From Longispora sp040681875 (lineage in GTDB: Bacteria; Actinomycetota; Actinomycetes; Mycobacteriales; Micromonosporaceae), in assembly GCF_040681875.1 (NCBI RefSeq), contig NZ_JBFAZP010000001.1:873601-937600 (forward strand): 64,000 bases of DNA. The letters are read 5' to 3'. A program made the position numbers and the translations under genes. The number at the start of each line of letters is the position of its first letter. Position 1 is the first letter of the stretch. The notes under the pieces are model-generated. The model saw only the letters and a list, made by a program, of their open reading frames with translations. It searched no databases and had not been told where the DNA came from. Positions 40,705 to 48,589 of this stretch are shown here, one piece after another.

Positions 40705-43700
40705 CTAGAGGGTCAGGGTCCAGGTGTCGATCCGGCCGACGTCGCCGTTGGCGGTGTCCTGCACCCGCAGGGTCCAGGTGCCGTTGCGGACCTCCGTCGA
40801 CGCGTCGACGGTGTACGTCCTGTTGATGTCCTTGGCGTTCCCGCCCGCCTTGTTGTGCAGCAGGTAGGAGGTGCCGTCGGGCGCGACCAGGTTCACGACC
40901 AGGTCGCCCTGGTAGGAGTGCACGATGTGCACCTCCGCCGTCGAGGTGGCCGACGCGTTCCCGGCACACCCCGCGAGGGTGATCGTGCTGGTCACCGTGG
41001 TGTTGTCGGGGACCGCCACGTCGGTGCCGTTGGTGCCGGCGCACGGTGCCGGGCCGGCGACGGCTCCCCCGAGCGAGAGCGTCCAGGTGTCGATCCGGCC
41101 GACGTCGCCGTTCGCGGTGTCCTGGACCCGGAGCTTCCACGTCCCGTTGGCCACCTCGCCCGACACGTTCACCGGGTACGTCTTGTCGATGTCCTTCGTG
41201 CCGGCGCCCGCCTTGTTGTGCAGCAGGTAGGCGGTGCCGTCCGGCGCGACCAGGTTCACCACCAGGTCACCCTGGTAGGAGTGCACGATGTGCACCTCCA
41301 CCGTGGACGTCGCCGACGCGTTGCCCGCGCAGCCGGCCACGACGACGGAGCTCTCCACCGTCGTGTTGTCCGCGATGTTCACGTCGGTGCCGTTGGTGAC
41401 CGTGCAGCCGCCGGGCGCGGGGGCCGGGTCGGCGACGGAACCGCTGGTGACCAGCGCGTACGTCTGCGGGCCGTTCGGGACGTTGAAGCCGCGCACCCGG
41501 ACCGTCCAGGTGCCCGCGGCCGGGTTCTGCAGGTACACGTTCTCGACGTTGTTGCGCCGGTCCGCGTTGCCGCCGGCCGGGGTCCAGCCGCCCGCGAACA
41601 CGTTGCCCCGGTAGACGGTGCCGTTGGGGGCGACGACCTCCAGGTCGAGGTCGTTGACCAGGCTGACGGCGGCGGCCACCGCGCCCTCGCGGTCGGTGTA
41701 GGCCATGCTGACCCGCAGCGGCTGGCCGGCCGCGACCTGGTACCGGACCTCGCGCACGCCGTCCGTCGCCAGACCCGCGCCCTCGTCCACGTACTTCGCG
41801 GTACCCGCCGTGGCCCGGTCGAGGTTGATCCGGCCCCAGCCCTCGTGGCTGTTCGGGATCGGGAAGTCGTTGTCGTCGACGCCGTCGCCGTTCTCGTCGA
41901 GCAGGTCGTCGGCGCTGTTGATCAGCGTGGCCTTGACCAGCGCGGCGCTGGCGGCGGCGTGCCGGTGGTGCTTGTTGTAGAAGTCGCGCACGATCACCGC
42001 GCCGCTGGCCGCGATCGGGTTCGACATCGAGGTGCCGCTGAAGTACTTGTACTGGTTGCTGACCGGGAAGCCGTACCCGTCGTGCTGCCAGGCGTTGCCG
42101 CGCGGGTTGGCCGCCGCGTCGTAGCCCTGCTGGTACTGGTCGGAGTAGCCGGACACGATCCACGAACCGGGCGCGACGATGTCGGGCTTGATCCGGCCGT
42201 CGTTCGTCGGACCCCGGCTGGAGAAGGCCGCCACCTGCTGGTCGTTGTCCGCCTGCCGGTCGGTGCTCAGCGGCGCGACCGGGTAGTCGTTCGGCCACCA
42301 GTCGCCCCAGGTCGGCATCGGGTTCTCGCCGTCGAGCTGGGCGCAGGACCGGTTGCCGGTGGTGTCGATCTCCTTCTGGCTCGTCGGCAGGTACCGCAGG
42401 TTGCGGTCGCACGGGTAGTTCGCCCGCTCGTTCTCCGACGCGCCCACCGTGATCACGTTCTTCGCCGTGCCCGGGGAACCGATCGAGTCGTTGTCGACCA
42501 CCCCGTCGCGGTTGGCGTCCGTGCCCGAGTTGCCGGCGGAGAAGGTGACCGCCATGTCCCGGTGGCCGTTGACGAACGCGTCGGCCTCCCGGGCGTTGTC
42601 GTTGTAGGCCCCGGCGACCGGCGCGCCCCACGAGTTGGCGTGCACCCGGGCGCCCAGGTCGTAGGCCTCCTGGAACAGGTCGCCGAGGGCGTCGGGCAGG
42701 CCGAACAGGTAGTACCCGTCGCGCTGGTCCTCGGTCTCGCACTGGCCCTGCATGTCGACGTACTCCTCGACGGCCTGGAACACCAGGCTCGCGGCGGGGG
42801 CGCCGGCCCGGCCGATCCCGTTCGCGTCGCCGTCGCCGACGACGGACACCGCCACATGGGTACCGTGGCCGCTGTCGACGTCGGCGGCGCCGTTGCCGAC
42901 CACGTCGTAGCAGCCGGCCGCGTCGGGCTTCGTCCAGCTCCGGATCGCCGTGATCCGCGCGGCGGGGATGTCCGCGTGCGCCGTGGCCGCCGTGCCCCCG
43001 CCGAGGCCGGTGTCGGCCACCGCCGCGATCTGGGTGGACCCGTCGTAGCCGCGCGCGTCGGCGGCCGGGATCCGGATCAGCGCGCCGGCGGTCTCGTTGT
43101 GCTTCTCCGGGACCTGGAACTTCTCGATCCAGCCGGTCTCGTCCAGGTTCACCAGACCCCGGACCTGATCCGGGGTACCGGCCACCAGCACGGTCGCCCC
43201 GGACTCGCGGACGACGACGGCACCCGCCCGGACCGCCGCGTCGCGGATCGCCACCCCGTTGGCCCGGGGCTCGACGCTCAGCCGGTACACGGCCGGCCTG
43301 CCCGCTGCCAGCTTGTCCTTCGCCGAGGGCGCGACCTTCCACGATGGGTCGAACCGTCCGATGTAGGAGACGCCGCCGAGCTCCCCGATGGCGCGCGCCA
43401 CGGCCGGGGTGGCCCGGAGCTTGAACGCGAAGTCGGGCAGGTACTCCAGCAGGTCGCCGCCGGCCGCCGTCACCGCGCGCTTCCACTCCTCGCGCACGGG
43501 GCCGTCGAACTGCACCAGGTACGTGCCGGCGCGCTGCTCGCCGAGCGCGAGGCTGGACAGCCCGGGGAGCTTCGCGGGCGCGGCCTTCCCGGGTACGAAG
43601 GTGCCGGCGACCAGCCGGATCGGCGCGGCCTCCCCGGCGGCGGGTCGCGCATGGGCGGGCAGGCTCGTGATGCCCAGCGCGGCGAGGAGCAGCGCGGCCG

Positions 43701-43746
43701 AGGCCAGCCCCGCCCCGCCCCTGCGCGTGACGTGTTTCCTGATCAT
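40705..43746 (-). CDS. Secreted S8 (subtilisin-like) serine protease with two P-domains
   Basis: ATG at 43746; 1013 residues. The signal peptide (about 1-32) ends near PAHARPA. A propeptide of about 150 residues precedes the S8 domain, with catalytic D245 (AAVADTGLGGG), H294 (DSGHGTHVAV) and S573 (FSGTSMSNPI). The 280 residues between H and S exceed the usual subtilisin spacing, indicating a large insert in the catalytic domain. A middle region (about 640-775) of beta domains leads to two proprotein-convertase P-domains (about 783-890 and 901-1013) that are nearly identical to each other and to the one in the M4 protease at 5015. Secreted; substrate unknown. Hairpin terminator follows. Confidence 0.94.
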   Translation of the reverse strand: MIRKHVTRRGGAGLASAALLLAALGITSLPAHARPAAGEAAPIRLVAGTFVPGKAAPAKLPGLSSLALGEQRAGTYLVQFDGPVREEWKRAVTAAGGDLLEYLPDFAFKLRATPAVARAIGELGGVSYIGRFDPSWKVAPSAKDKLAAGRPAVYRLSVEPRANGVAIRDAAVRAGAVVVRESGATVLVAGTPDQVRGLVNLDETGWIEKFQVPEKHNETAGALIRIPAADARGYDGSTQIAAVADTGLGGGTAATAHADIPAARITAIRSWTKPDAAGCYDVVGNGAADVDSGHGTHVAVSVVGDGDANGIGRAGAPAASLVFQAVEEYVDMQGQCETEDQRDGYYLFGLPDALGDLFQEAYDLGARVHANSWGAPVAGAYNDNAREADAFVNGHRDMAVTFSAGNSGTDANRDGVVDNDSIGSPGTAKNVITVGASENERANYPCDRNLRYLPTSQKEIDTTGNRSCAQLDGENPMPTWGDWWPNDYPVAPLSTDRQADNDQQVAAFSSRGPTNDGRIKPDIVAPGSWIVSGYSDQYQQGYDAAANPRGNAWQHDGYGFPVSNQYKYFSGTSMSNPIAASGAVIVRDFYNKHHRHAAASAALVKATLINSADDLLDENGDGVDDNDFPIPNSHEGWGRINLDRATAGTAKYVDEGAGLATDGVREVRYQVAAGQPLRVSMAYTDREGAVAAAVSLVNDLDLEVVAPNGTVYRGNVFAGGWTPAGGNADRRNNVENVYLQNPAAGTWTVRVRGFNVPNGPQTYALVTSGSVADPAPAPGGCTVTNGTDVNIADNTTVESSVVVAGCAGNASATSTVEVHIVHSYQGDLVVNLVAPDGTAYLLHNKAGAGTKDIDKTYPVNVSGEVANGTWKLRVQDTANGDVGRIDTWTLSLGGAVAGPAPCAGTNGTDVAVPDNTTVTSTITLAGCAGNASATSTAEVHIVHSYQGDLVVNLVAPDGTSYLLHNKAGGNAKDINRTYTVDASTEVRNGTWTLRVQDTANGDVGRIDTWTLTL

Positions 43747-43982
43747 GAGAGGGGTCCCGTTCCTTGAGGGGTGAGGGCGGGAGCCTAAACGCAGAGTGAT
43801 CAAGGGCATGTGAAATGTGGCTTAAGAACACCTCATTAACAGCGGCGGTTACGGAGAGCCAGCCAGGTGGCCGGCGCCACGGTGCCGTGGCCGCCGGTCG
43901 GGTTCGTCCGCCGCCGCGCCCACCGGCGGCGGGATCCGCCCGTGGTTGTCGATGCGGGCGTCCACCGGCCACAATGGCCGGC

Positions 43983-44708
43983 ATGTCCCGATGGCGGAAC
44001 AGGTTCACGGCGCTGGCCCGGACGGGCATGCCCGAGGCGTTCGGCTGCCCGGTCCCCGACGCCGAACGGATCTGGATCGACGAGCACCTGATCTGGCTCG
44101 CCGACGAGTTCGGCCCGCAGGCCTTCCAGGGCCCGGTGGTGCTGCCCACGGCGGAGTTCTTCCCGGAGCCCTACCACGGCGGGATCGAGGACGCGGCCCG
44201 GCTGCTCGACCGGGTCGCCGGCCTCCTCGGCGTCGAGTCGCGCCGGATCGACCTGGAGGTCTACTCGGCGGAGCAGGCCCCGGGCACCGCCGGCCATTAC
44301 CAGTTGCGCGACGGCCGGCCGGTGATCTCCATCGAGCGCGGCCAGCTGGAACGCTCCGGCGCGGTGATCGCCACGATCGCGCACGAACTGTGCCACGACC
44401 GGCTGATCGGGGAGGGCCGGATCGGGCGCCCCCTGCGGGAGGACCACGAGCGGCTCACCGACCTGCTGGCCGTCTTCCTCGGCTTCGGGGTCATCCAGGC
44501 CAACAACCGGACCCAGTTCTCCGCGACCGGGGGCGGCGGGCTGCGGATCGTCCGGGTGGGGTACCTGACCGAGCCGATGTACGGGTACGCGCTGGCCCGG
44601 TACGCGTGGCTGCGCAACGAGTACGACCCGGCCTGGGCCGCGCACCTGGACCTGGGGCCGGCCGGGCAGTACCACCGGGCGCGGCTGTACCTGGACACCC
44701 AGGGCTAG
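43983..44708 (+). CDS. HELCH-motif zinc-peptidase-like protein
   Basis: ATG at 43983 (MSRWRNRFTALARTGMPEAF). The 241-residue protein carries IATIAHELCHDRL near residue 135, an H-E-x-x-H zinc motif inside a helix, flanked by DGRPVISIERGQLE before and by EDHERLTDLLAVFLGFGVIQANN after. The Glu/Asp in that second helix is a candidate third ligand. No signal peptide or membrane segment. The pattern resembles the IrrE/ImmA and SprT-like minimal metalloproteases, but I cannot name the family. It is convergent with the HhH gene, separated by one base. Confidence 0.75.
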   Translation: MSRWRNRFTALARTGMPEAFGCPVPDAERIWIDEHLIWLADEFGPQAFQGPVVLPTAEFFPEPYHGGIEDAARLLDRVAGLLGVESRRIDLEVYSAEQAPGTAGHYQLRDGRPVISIERGQLERSGAVIATIAHELCHDRLIGEGRIGRPLREDHERLTDLLAVFLGFGVIQANNRTQFSATGGGGLRIVRVGYLTEPMYGYALARYAWLRNEYDPAWAAHLDLGPAGQYHRARLYLDTQG

Positions 44709-44709
44709 G

Positions 44710-44898
44710 TCAGTCCGCGAACGACGCGCCGCGCTCCGCCAGCGCCGCGCGCAGGATCCGCAACGCCTTCGGCCCCACACCGTGCAACGCGCCCAGCTCC
44801 CGCTCCGTGACCGCCGTCAGCTGGTCGAGGCGTTCGTAGCCGGCGAGGGCGAGCGCCCGGCGGGCCGGCGCGCCGATCGCCGGCAGGTCGTCGTCCAT
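44710..44898 (-). CDS. Small helix-hairpin-helix protein (RNAP alpha-CTD-like)
   Basis: The protein has 62 residues: MDDDLPAIGAPARRALALAG, YERLDQLTAVTERELGALHG and VGPKALRILRAALAERG. This is the full length of a stand-alone (HhH)2 or RNA-polymerase-alpha-C-terminal-like DNA-binding fold, with the glycine-containing hairpin (LHGVGPKA) intact. It may bind DNA or act as a partner of a larger protein. It occurs widely as a small orphan in actinobacteria. Confidence 0.85.
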   Translation of the reverse strand: MDDDLPAIGAPARRALALAGYERLDQLTAVTERELGALHGVGPKALRILRAALAERGASFAD

Positions 44899-44920
44899 GG
44901 CCCCCAGTCTAGGCTCCGGC

Positions 44921-45010
44921 CTGACAGGGGCGGCCGAACCTGCGTGGTTCCGGGTCTGACAGGGGCAGCCGAACCAGCGTGGTTCCGGGTCTGACAGCGG
45001 CGGGCCGAGC
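44921..45010. repeat. 35-bp tandem repeat x2.6 upstream of the kinase gene
   Basis: Units begin at 44921, 44956 and 44991 (CTGACAGGGGCGGCCGAACC, then TGCGTGGTTCCGGGT). They lie between two divergent starts (44898 and 45018). Confidence 0.85.
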
Positions 45011-45017
45011 CGGCATC

Positions 45018-45587
45018 ATGGGCCGGATGGGAACACACGTCGCCGAGGCGATCGCGGCCGAGGTCGTCCGCCGGGAAGCCGTCAACGGGATCCGGATCAT
45101 CGGGGTGGACGGGCCGAGCGGTTCCGGCAAGAGCGTGCTGGCGGGCGAGCTGGCCGCCGTGCTGGCCGCGCCCGTCGTCGAGGTGGACGACTTCGTGTCC
45201 TGGGCCGACTTCGCCGGCTGGTGGCCGCGCTTCGAGGAGCAGGTGCTCGCGCCGCTCCTCGCCGGCCGGGACGCGCACTACCAGGTCAGGGACTGGCAGA
45301 ACGACTTCGAGGGCGCCTCGCTCGGCGGCTGGCGGACCCTGCCGTGGACCCCGACGGTGATCGTGGAGGGCGTGACCTGCACCCGGCGGGCCACCGTGGG
45401 CCGGCTGACCTACGCCGCGTGGGTGGAGGCTCCCCCGGCCCTGCGGCTCGCCCGGGGGCTGGCCCGGACCACCCGGCCGGTCCGCGAGCTGTGGGACCGG
45501 TGGATGGTCGAGGAGGAGGCGTTCTTCCTGGCCGACGGCGCCCGGGGGCGCGCGGACCTCGTGGTCGACACGACGGTGCACGGCTAG
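45018..45587 (+). CDS. Uridine-kinase-like P-loop protein
   Basis: The 189-residue protein has the Walker A loop in VDGPSGSGKSVLAGELA, the DDF motif of nucleoside/phosphoribulokinase-like kinases (VVEVDDFVSW), a Walker-B-like strand (TVIVEGVTC), and an Arg-rich lid (RLARGLARTTRPVRELWDRWMVEEE). It is shorter than typical uridine kinase (about 210), and substrate specificity is not clear. Start ATG at 45018 or 45027; there is no good ribosome site, so a leaderless transcript is possible. Confidence 0.88.
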   Translation: MGRMGTHVAEAIAAEVVRREAVNGIRIIGVDGPSGSGKSVLAGELAAVLAAPVVEVDDFVSWADFAGWWPRFEEQVLAPLLAGRDAHYQVRDWQNDFEGASLGGWRTLPWTPTVIVEGVTCTRRATVGRLTYAAWVEAPPALRLARGLARTTRPVRELWDRWMVEEEAFFLADGARGRADLVVDTTVHG

Positions 45588-45657
45588 CCGCGCGCAACAG
45601 ACCACAACCCTTTCGACGGGTACGCCGTCCGGCAGCACGCTCTGATCCTGGCAATGG

Positions 45658-45687
45658 TTGACGCGATTTCGAAGATCTGCGTAATCT
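45658..45687 (+). promoter_or_regulatory. Sigma-A promoter giving a leaderless rpiR transcript
   Basis: TTGACG (45658-45663) and TAATCT (45682-45687) are 18 bases apart, both near consensus. The ATG starts seven bases after the -10 box (45694), so the transcript should begin at, or within a base of, the start codon. Confidence 0.65.
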
Positions 45688-45693
45688 GTTGCC

Positions 45694-46578
45694 ATGGTCG
45701 CGCGGAACACACCACTCGGGGTCCGGATCAGGGCCCTGATGCCGGAGCTCACCGGCACCGAACAGCGGGTCGCCGGCCTGGTGCTGGCCGACCCGGCCGC
45801 CGTCGCGGGGCTGACGATCGGCGAGCTCGCGGCCGCCAGCGACACGTCCACGTCGACGGTGCTGCGGTTCTGCAAGGCCCTCGACCTGCACGGGTACCGC
45901 GCGCTCCAGCACGCCCTCACCGCCGAGGTGGCCCGGTCCGCCGAGCCCCGGTTGTCGACCGGCACGGACGGCGGGATCGACCCGAACGACCGGCTGGCCG
46001 AGATCGTCGCCGCCGTCGCCGGGGCCGATGTCCGGGCCATCGCCGAGACCGCCGCCCAGCTCGACCTCGACGCGCTGGCCGCCGTGGTGGACGCGATGGC
46101 CGGGGCGTACCGGGTCGACGTCTTCGCCGTCGGCGGCAGCGCCCAGCCGGCCGCCGGCTTCCAGGCCCGGATGGCCTACACCGGCATCCCCTGCTGGGCC
46201 TGGTCGGACGTGCACACGGCGGTCACCGCCGCCGCGCTGCTGCGGCCCGGCGCGGTCGCGGTCGGCGTCTCGCACAGCGGCCGGACCGTGGAGGTGATCG
46301 AGGCCCTGGACACCGCCCGGTCGGCCGGCGCGACCACGGTGGCCCTGACCAACTTCCCCCGCTCCCCGCTGGCCGAGGTCGCCGACCTGGTGCTGACCAC
46401 GGCCGTCCGGGAGGGCACGTTCCGCCCCGGTGAGCTGTCCGGCGTCCACCCGCAGACCACCGTCCTGGACTGCGTGTACGCGGCACTGGCCCAGCGGGAC
46501 CGGGCCGCCACCGAGGCCGCCCTGCACGCGGCCACCCGGGCCATCGCGAGCCACCGCACCGGCGGGCCGCGGCACTAG
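45694..46578 (+). CDS. MurR/RpiR family transcriptional regulator
   Basis: The 294-residue protein has the N-terminal RpiR helix-turn-helix (LTGTEQRVAGLVLADPAAVAGLTIGELAAASDTSTSTVLRFCKALDLHGYRALQHALTAEV) and a C-terminal SIS sugar-phosphate-binding domain (VDVFAVGGSAQPAAGFQARM, VAVGVSHSGRTVEVIEALDTA). Such regulators sense phosphosugars, for example muramic or glucosamine phosphates. The transcript seems leaderless. The next gene, a SIS protein, starts 21 bases later and should be its target and partner. Confidence 0.95.
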   Translation: MVARNTPLGVRIRALMPELTGTEQRVAGLVLADPAAVAGLTIGELAAASDTSTSTVLRFCKALDLHGYRALQHALTAEVARSAEPRLSTGTDGGIDPNDRLAEIVAAVAGADVRAIAETAAQLDLDALAAVVDAMAGAYRVDVFAVGGSAQPAAGFQARMAYTGIPCWAWSDVHTAVTAAALLRPGAVAVGVSHSGRTVEVIEALDTARSAGATTVALTNFPRSPLAEVADLVLTTAVREGTFRPGELSGVHPQTTVLDCVYAALAQRDRAATEAALHAATRAIASHRTGGPRH

Positions 46579-46599
46579 TACCCGTCTAAGGAGCCCCGA

Positions 46600-47361
46600 A
46601 TGTCCACCACCCTCAGTTCCGCCAGCTACCTGGACGCCGTGCGGACGATGACCGCGCACATCGTCGACACCCAGACCCCGGCCATCGCCGCCGCCGCCGA
46701 CCTGATCGCCGCCTCGCTCGCCGACGGCGGGGTGCTGCAGGCCTTCGGTTCCGGGCACTCCGAGGCGGCGTCCATGGAACTCGCCGGCCGCGCCGGTGGC
46801 CTGGTCGCCACGAACAAACTCGCGCTGCGCGACGTCATCCTGTACGGCGGGGAGCCGGCCGACACCCTCGCCGACCCGTTCGCCGAACGCGACCCGGCCC
46901 TCGCCCGGCGCGTCTACGACCTGGCCCGCGCGGAGCCCGGCGACGTCTTCGTCATCACCTCGCAGTCCGGCGGCAACGGTTCCGTCGTGGAGATGGCCCG
47001 GATCGCCCGGGAGCAGGGCCACCCGGTGGTCGCGATCACCTCCCTGCCGCACTCCACGGGCATCGTCTCCCGGCACCCGAGCGGTCGGCGGCTGTTCGAA
47101 CTCGCCGACGTGGTGATCGACAACGGCGCCCCGCACGGCGACGCGGTCCTGCCGCTGCCCGACGGCGGGGCGGTGTGCGCGGTGTCCTCGGTGGCCAACG
47201 CGCTGATCGCCCAGCTGATCACCGCCGAGGTGGTGATCCGGCTGCTCGCGAAGGGCATCGACCCCGACGTGTACCTGTCGATGAACGTCGCCGGGGGTGA
47301 CACCCGCAACGCGGCCGCCGAGGCCCGCTACGCCGGCCGGATCCGCCGCTCGGCCAGCTGA
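46600..47361 (+). CDS. SIS-domain sugar isomerase/etherase-like protein (UPF0309-like)
   Basis: ATG at 46600 with AAGGAG seven bases upstream. The 253-residue protein is one SIS domain with additions: VLQAFGSGHSEAASMELAGRAGGLVA, DVFVITSQSGGNGSVVEMARIAREQGHPVVAITSLPHS, then NALIAQLITAEVVIRLL. GSGHS, the SQSGGN loop and LPHS place it in the UPF0309/AgaS-like group that includes N-acetylmuramic-acid-6-phosphate etherase relatives. It should act on a phosphosugar in the cytosol. Paired with the RpiR gene in one operon. Confidence 0.92.
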   Translation: MSTTLSSASYLDAVRTMTAHIVDTQTPAIAAAADLIAASLADGGVLQAFGSGHSEAASMELAGRAGGLVATNKLALRDVILYGGEPADTLADPFAERDPALARRVYDLARAEPGDVFVITSQSGGNGSVVEMARIAREQGHPVVAITSLPHSTGIVSRHPSGRRLFELADVVIDNGAPHGDAVLPLPDGGAVCAVSSVANALIAQLITAEVVIRLLAKGIDPDVYLSMNVAGGDTRNAAAEARYAGRIRRSAS

Positions 47362-47491
47362 GACCACGGCGGGGGCGGCGGGCGGCTGCCGGGACGGGCC
47401 GCGCGCGGCGGGTGGGCGGCGCCGCAGGATGGAGCCGGATGCGGGCGGCCACCCGGCACAGGATGGTGCCGCACCGCCCGCCCGGCGGCTC

Positions 47492-48460
47492 TCAGCTCCC
47501 GGCCGCCACTCCCGCCGCCGACCCGAGCACGTCGAACCCGGGAATGTCCTCCGTGAGCCTGGTCGCGATCGACTCCGCGAAGGCCCGGTCGTCGGCGTCG
47601 GCGGACTCGTCCAGCGCGGTGCAGACCTGGCCGTCGAGGAAGTTCAACCAGACGGCGAGGCCCGTGGCGAACAACGTGGCCCCGGCCGGCCACCCGGGAC
47701 CGCCGGCCTTCCGGTAGGCGCCGGCGATCGCGCCGACCGCCGCGTCGTCGCGCACGTGGTGGATCAGGAGGGTGCCGAGTTCCCGCCAGGGTTCCTGCGG
47801 GCCGCTGGTGTCCCAGTCCAGCAGGAACCGGTCACCGTCCGGGCCGAGCAGGGTGTTGGCGGTCTTCAGGTCGCGGTGGCAGCTCACGAGTGTCCCGACG
47901 GGTGCCGCGTTGACGAAGGCGGTCAGCTCCGCGAACTCCGCCGCCCGCTCCGCCAGCCGTGTCCCCCACGCGGAGCCCCGGGCGCTGTCCGCCAGTCCGG
48001 CCCAGTCGGCGTCGACCCGGACGTAGAAGGGGTGGACCTCCTCGCCCGGGCGGCACGGCACCTCGAGCTGGTGGATCAGCGCGGCCTGTCCGGCCAGCCA
48101 CACCGTCGCCGGCAGGTCCGTACGCTCCGGCCGGGTGCCTTCGACCCACGGCTGCACCAGCCAGGGCCGACCCGTGCCGGGATGGTCGAACAACAGGTCC
48201 CCGCCGGTCGTGCGCAGCGTCTCCGGGCCCGGGACCCCGGCCGCCCGGCAGGCGTCGGTGAACGCGACCCGCCAGGCGAGGTCGACGGCGGTGGGGCGCT
48301 GCGCGACGAATTCCTTGGCCGCGTAGGTGCCCGTGGCGGTCACCAGTCGGTGGATCTCCCCGGCCGACCCCTCCGCCGCCCTCGCCCAGCCGACCACACC
48401 GCCCAGGTCGTATGTTGCCGCGAGGAGCTCCGGCGTGACGTCCGTGTTCTGTTCTGACAT
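47492..48460 (-). CDS. Aminoglycoside-phosphotransferase-fold (APH) kinase
   Basis: ATG at 48460 (MSEQNTDVTPELLAATYDLG), with GGGGG upstream. The 322-residue protein has the APH catalytic loop CHRDLKTANTLLGPDG (H-x-D-x-x-x-x-N) and the DFG-equivalent LLDWDTSG, about 200 residues after a lysine in the ATP-binding strand (GTYAAKEFVAQ). It resembles the aminoglycoside/homoserine kinase-like group; the substrate may be an antibiotic or a metabolite. There is no signal peptide. A TGTTCG-x-CGAACA palindrome lies in its upstream region. Confidence 0.9.
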   Translation of the reverse strand: MSEQNTDVTPELLAATYDLGGVVGWARAAEGSAGEIHRLVTATGTYAAKEFVAQRPTAVDLAWRVAFTDACRAAGVPGPETLRTTGGDLLFDHPGTGRPWLVQPWVEGTRPERTDLPATVWLAGQAALIHQLEVPCRPGEEVHPFYVRVDADWAGLADSARGSAWGTRLAERAAEFAELTAFVNAAPVGTLVSCHRDLKTANTLLGPDGDRFLLDWDTSGPQEPWRELGTLLIHHVRDDAAVGAIAGAYRKAGGPGWPAGATLFATGLAVWLNFLDGQVCTALDESADADDRAFAESIATRLTEDIPGFDVLGSAAGVAAGS

Positions 48461-48478
48461 GTCGAACCCCCGTGTGTC

Positions 48479-48491
48479 TGTTCGTCGAACA
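48479..48491. promoter_or_regulatory. Palindrome TGTTCG-T-CGAACA upstream of the phosphotransferase gene
   Basis: Perfect six-base arms around one base, 18 bases before the ATG at 48460. It does not match the actinobacterial LexA box (CGAAC-N4-GTTCG), since the half-sites are in the opposite order. An unknown repressor site is possible. Confidence 0.4.
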
Positions 48492-48589
48492 CGGAGGATC
48501 ACACCGTACCCGGGCGGAACACGCGAGCCCTTTTCCCGGCTGCGGCCCGCGACCGGCCGGGGCGGGGCGGGTGTCGCTGGGCGCCGGGG

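Noticed and set aside
41267..44149. A 960-codon open frame overlapping the subtilase
   Set aside because: Same strand as the subtilase but another frame, with low-complexity Arg/Gly/Ala content; the subtilase frame has the full catalytic triad and signal peptide.
48479..48491. LexA (SOS) box upstream of the phosphotransferase gene
   Set aside because: The half-sites are inverted with respect to the actinobacterial CGAAC-N4-GTTCG box and spaced by one base.
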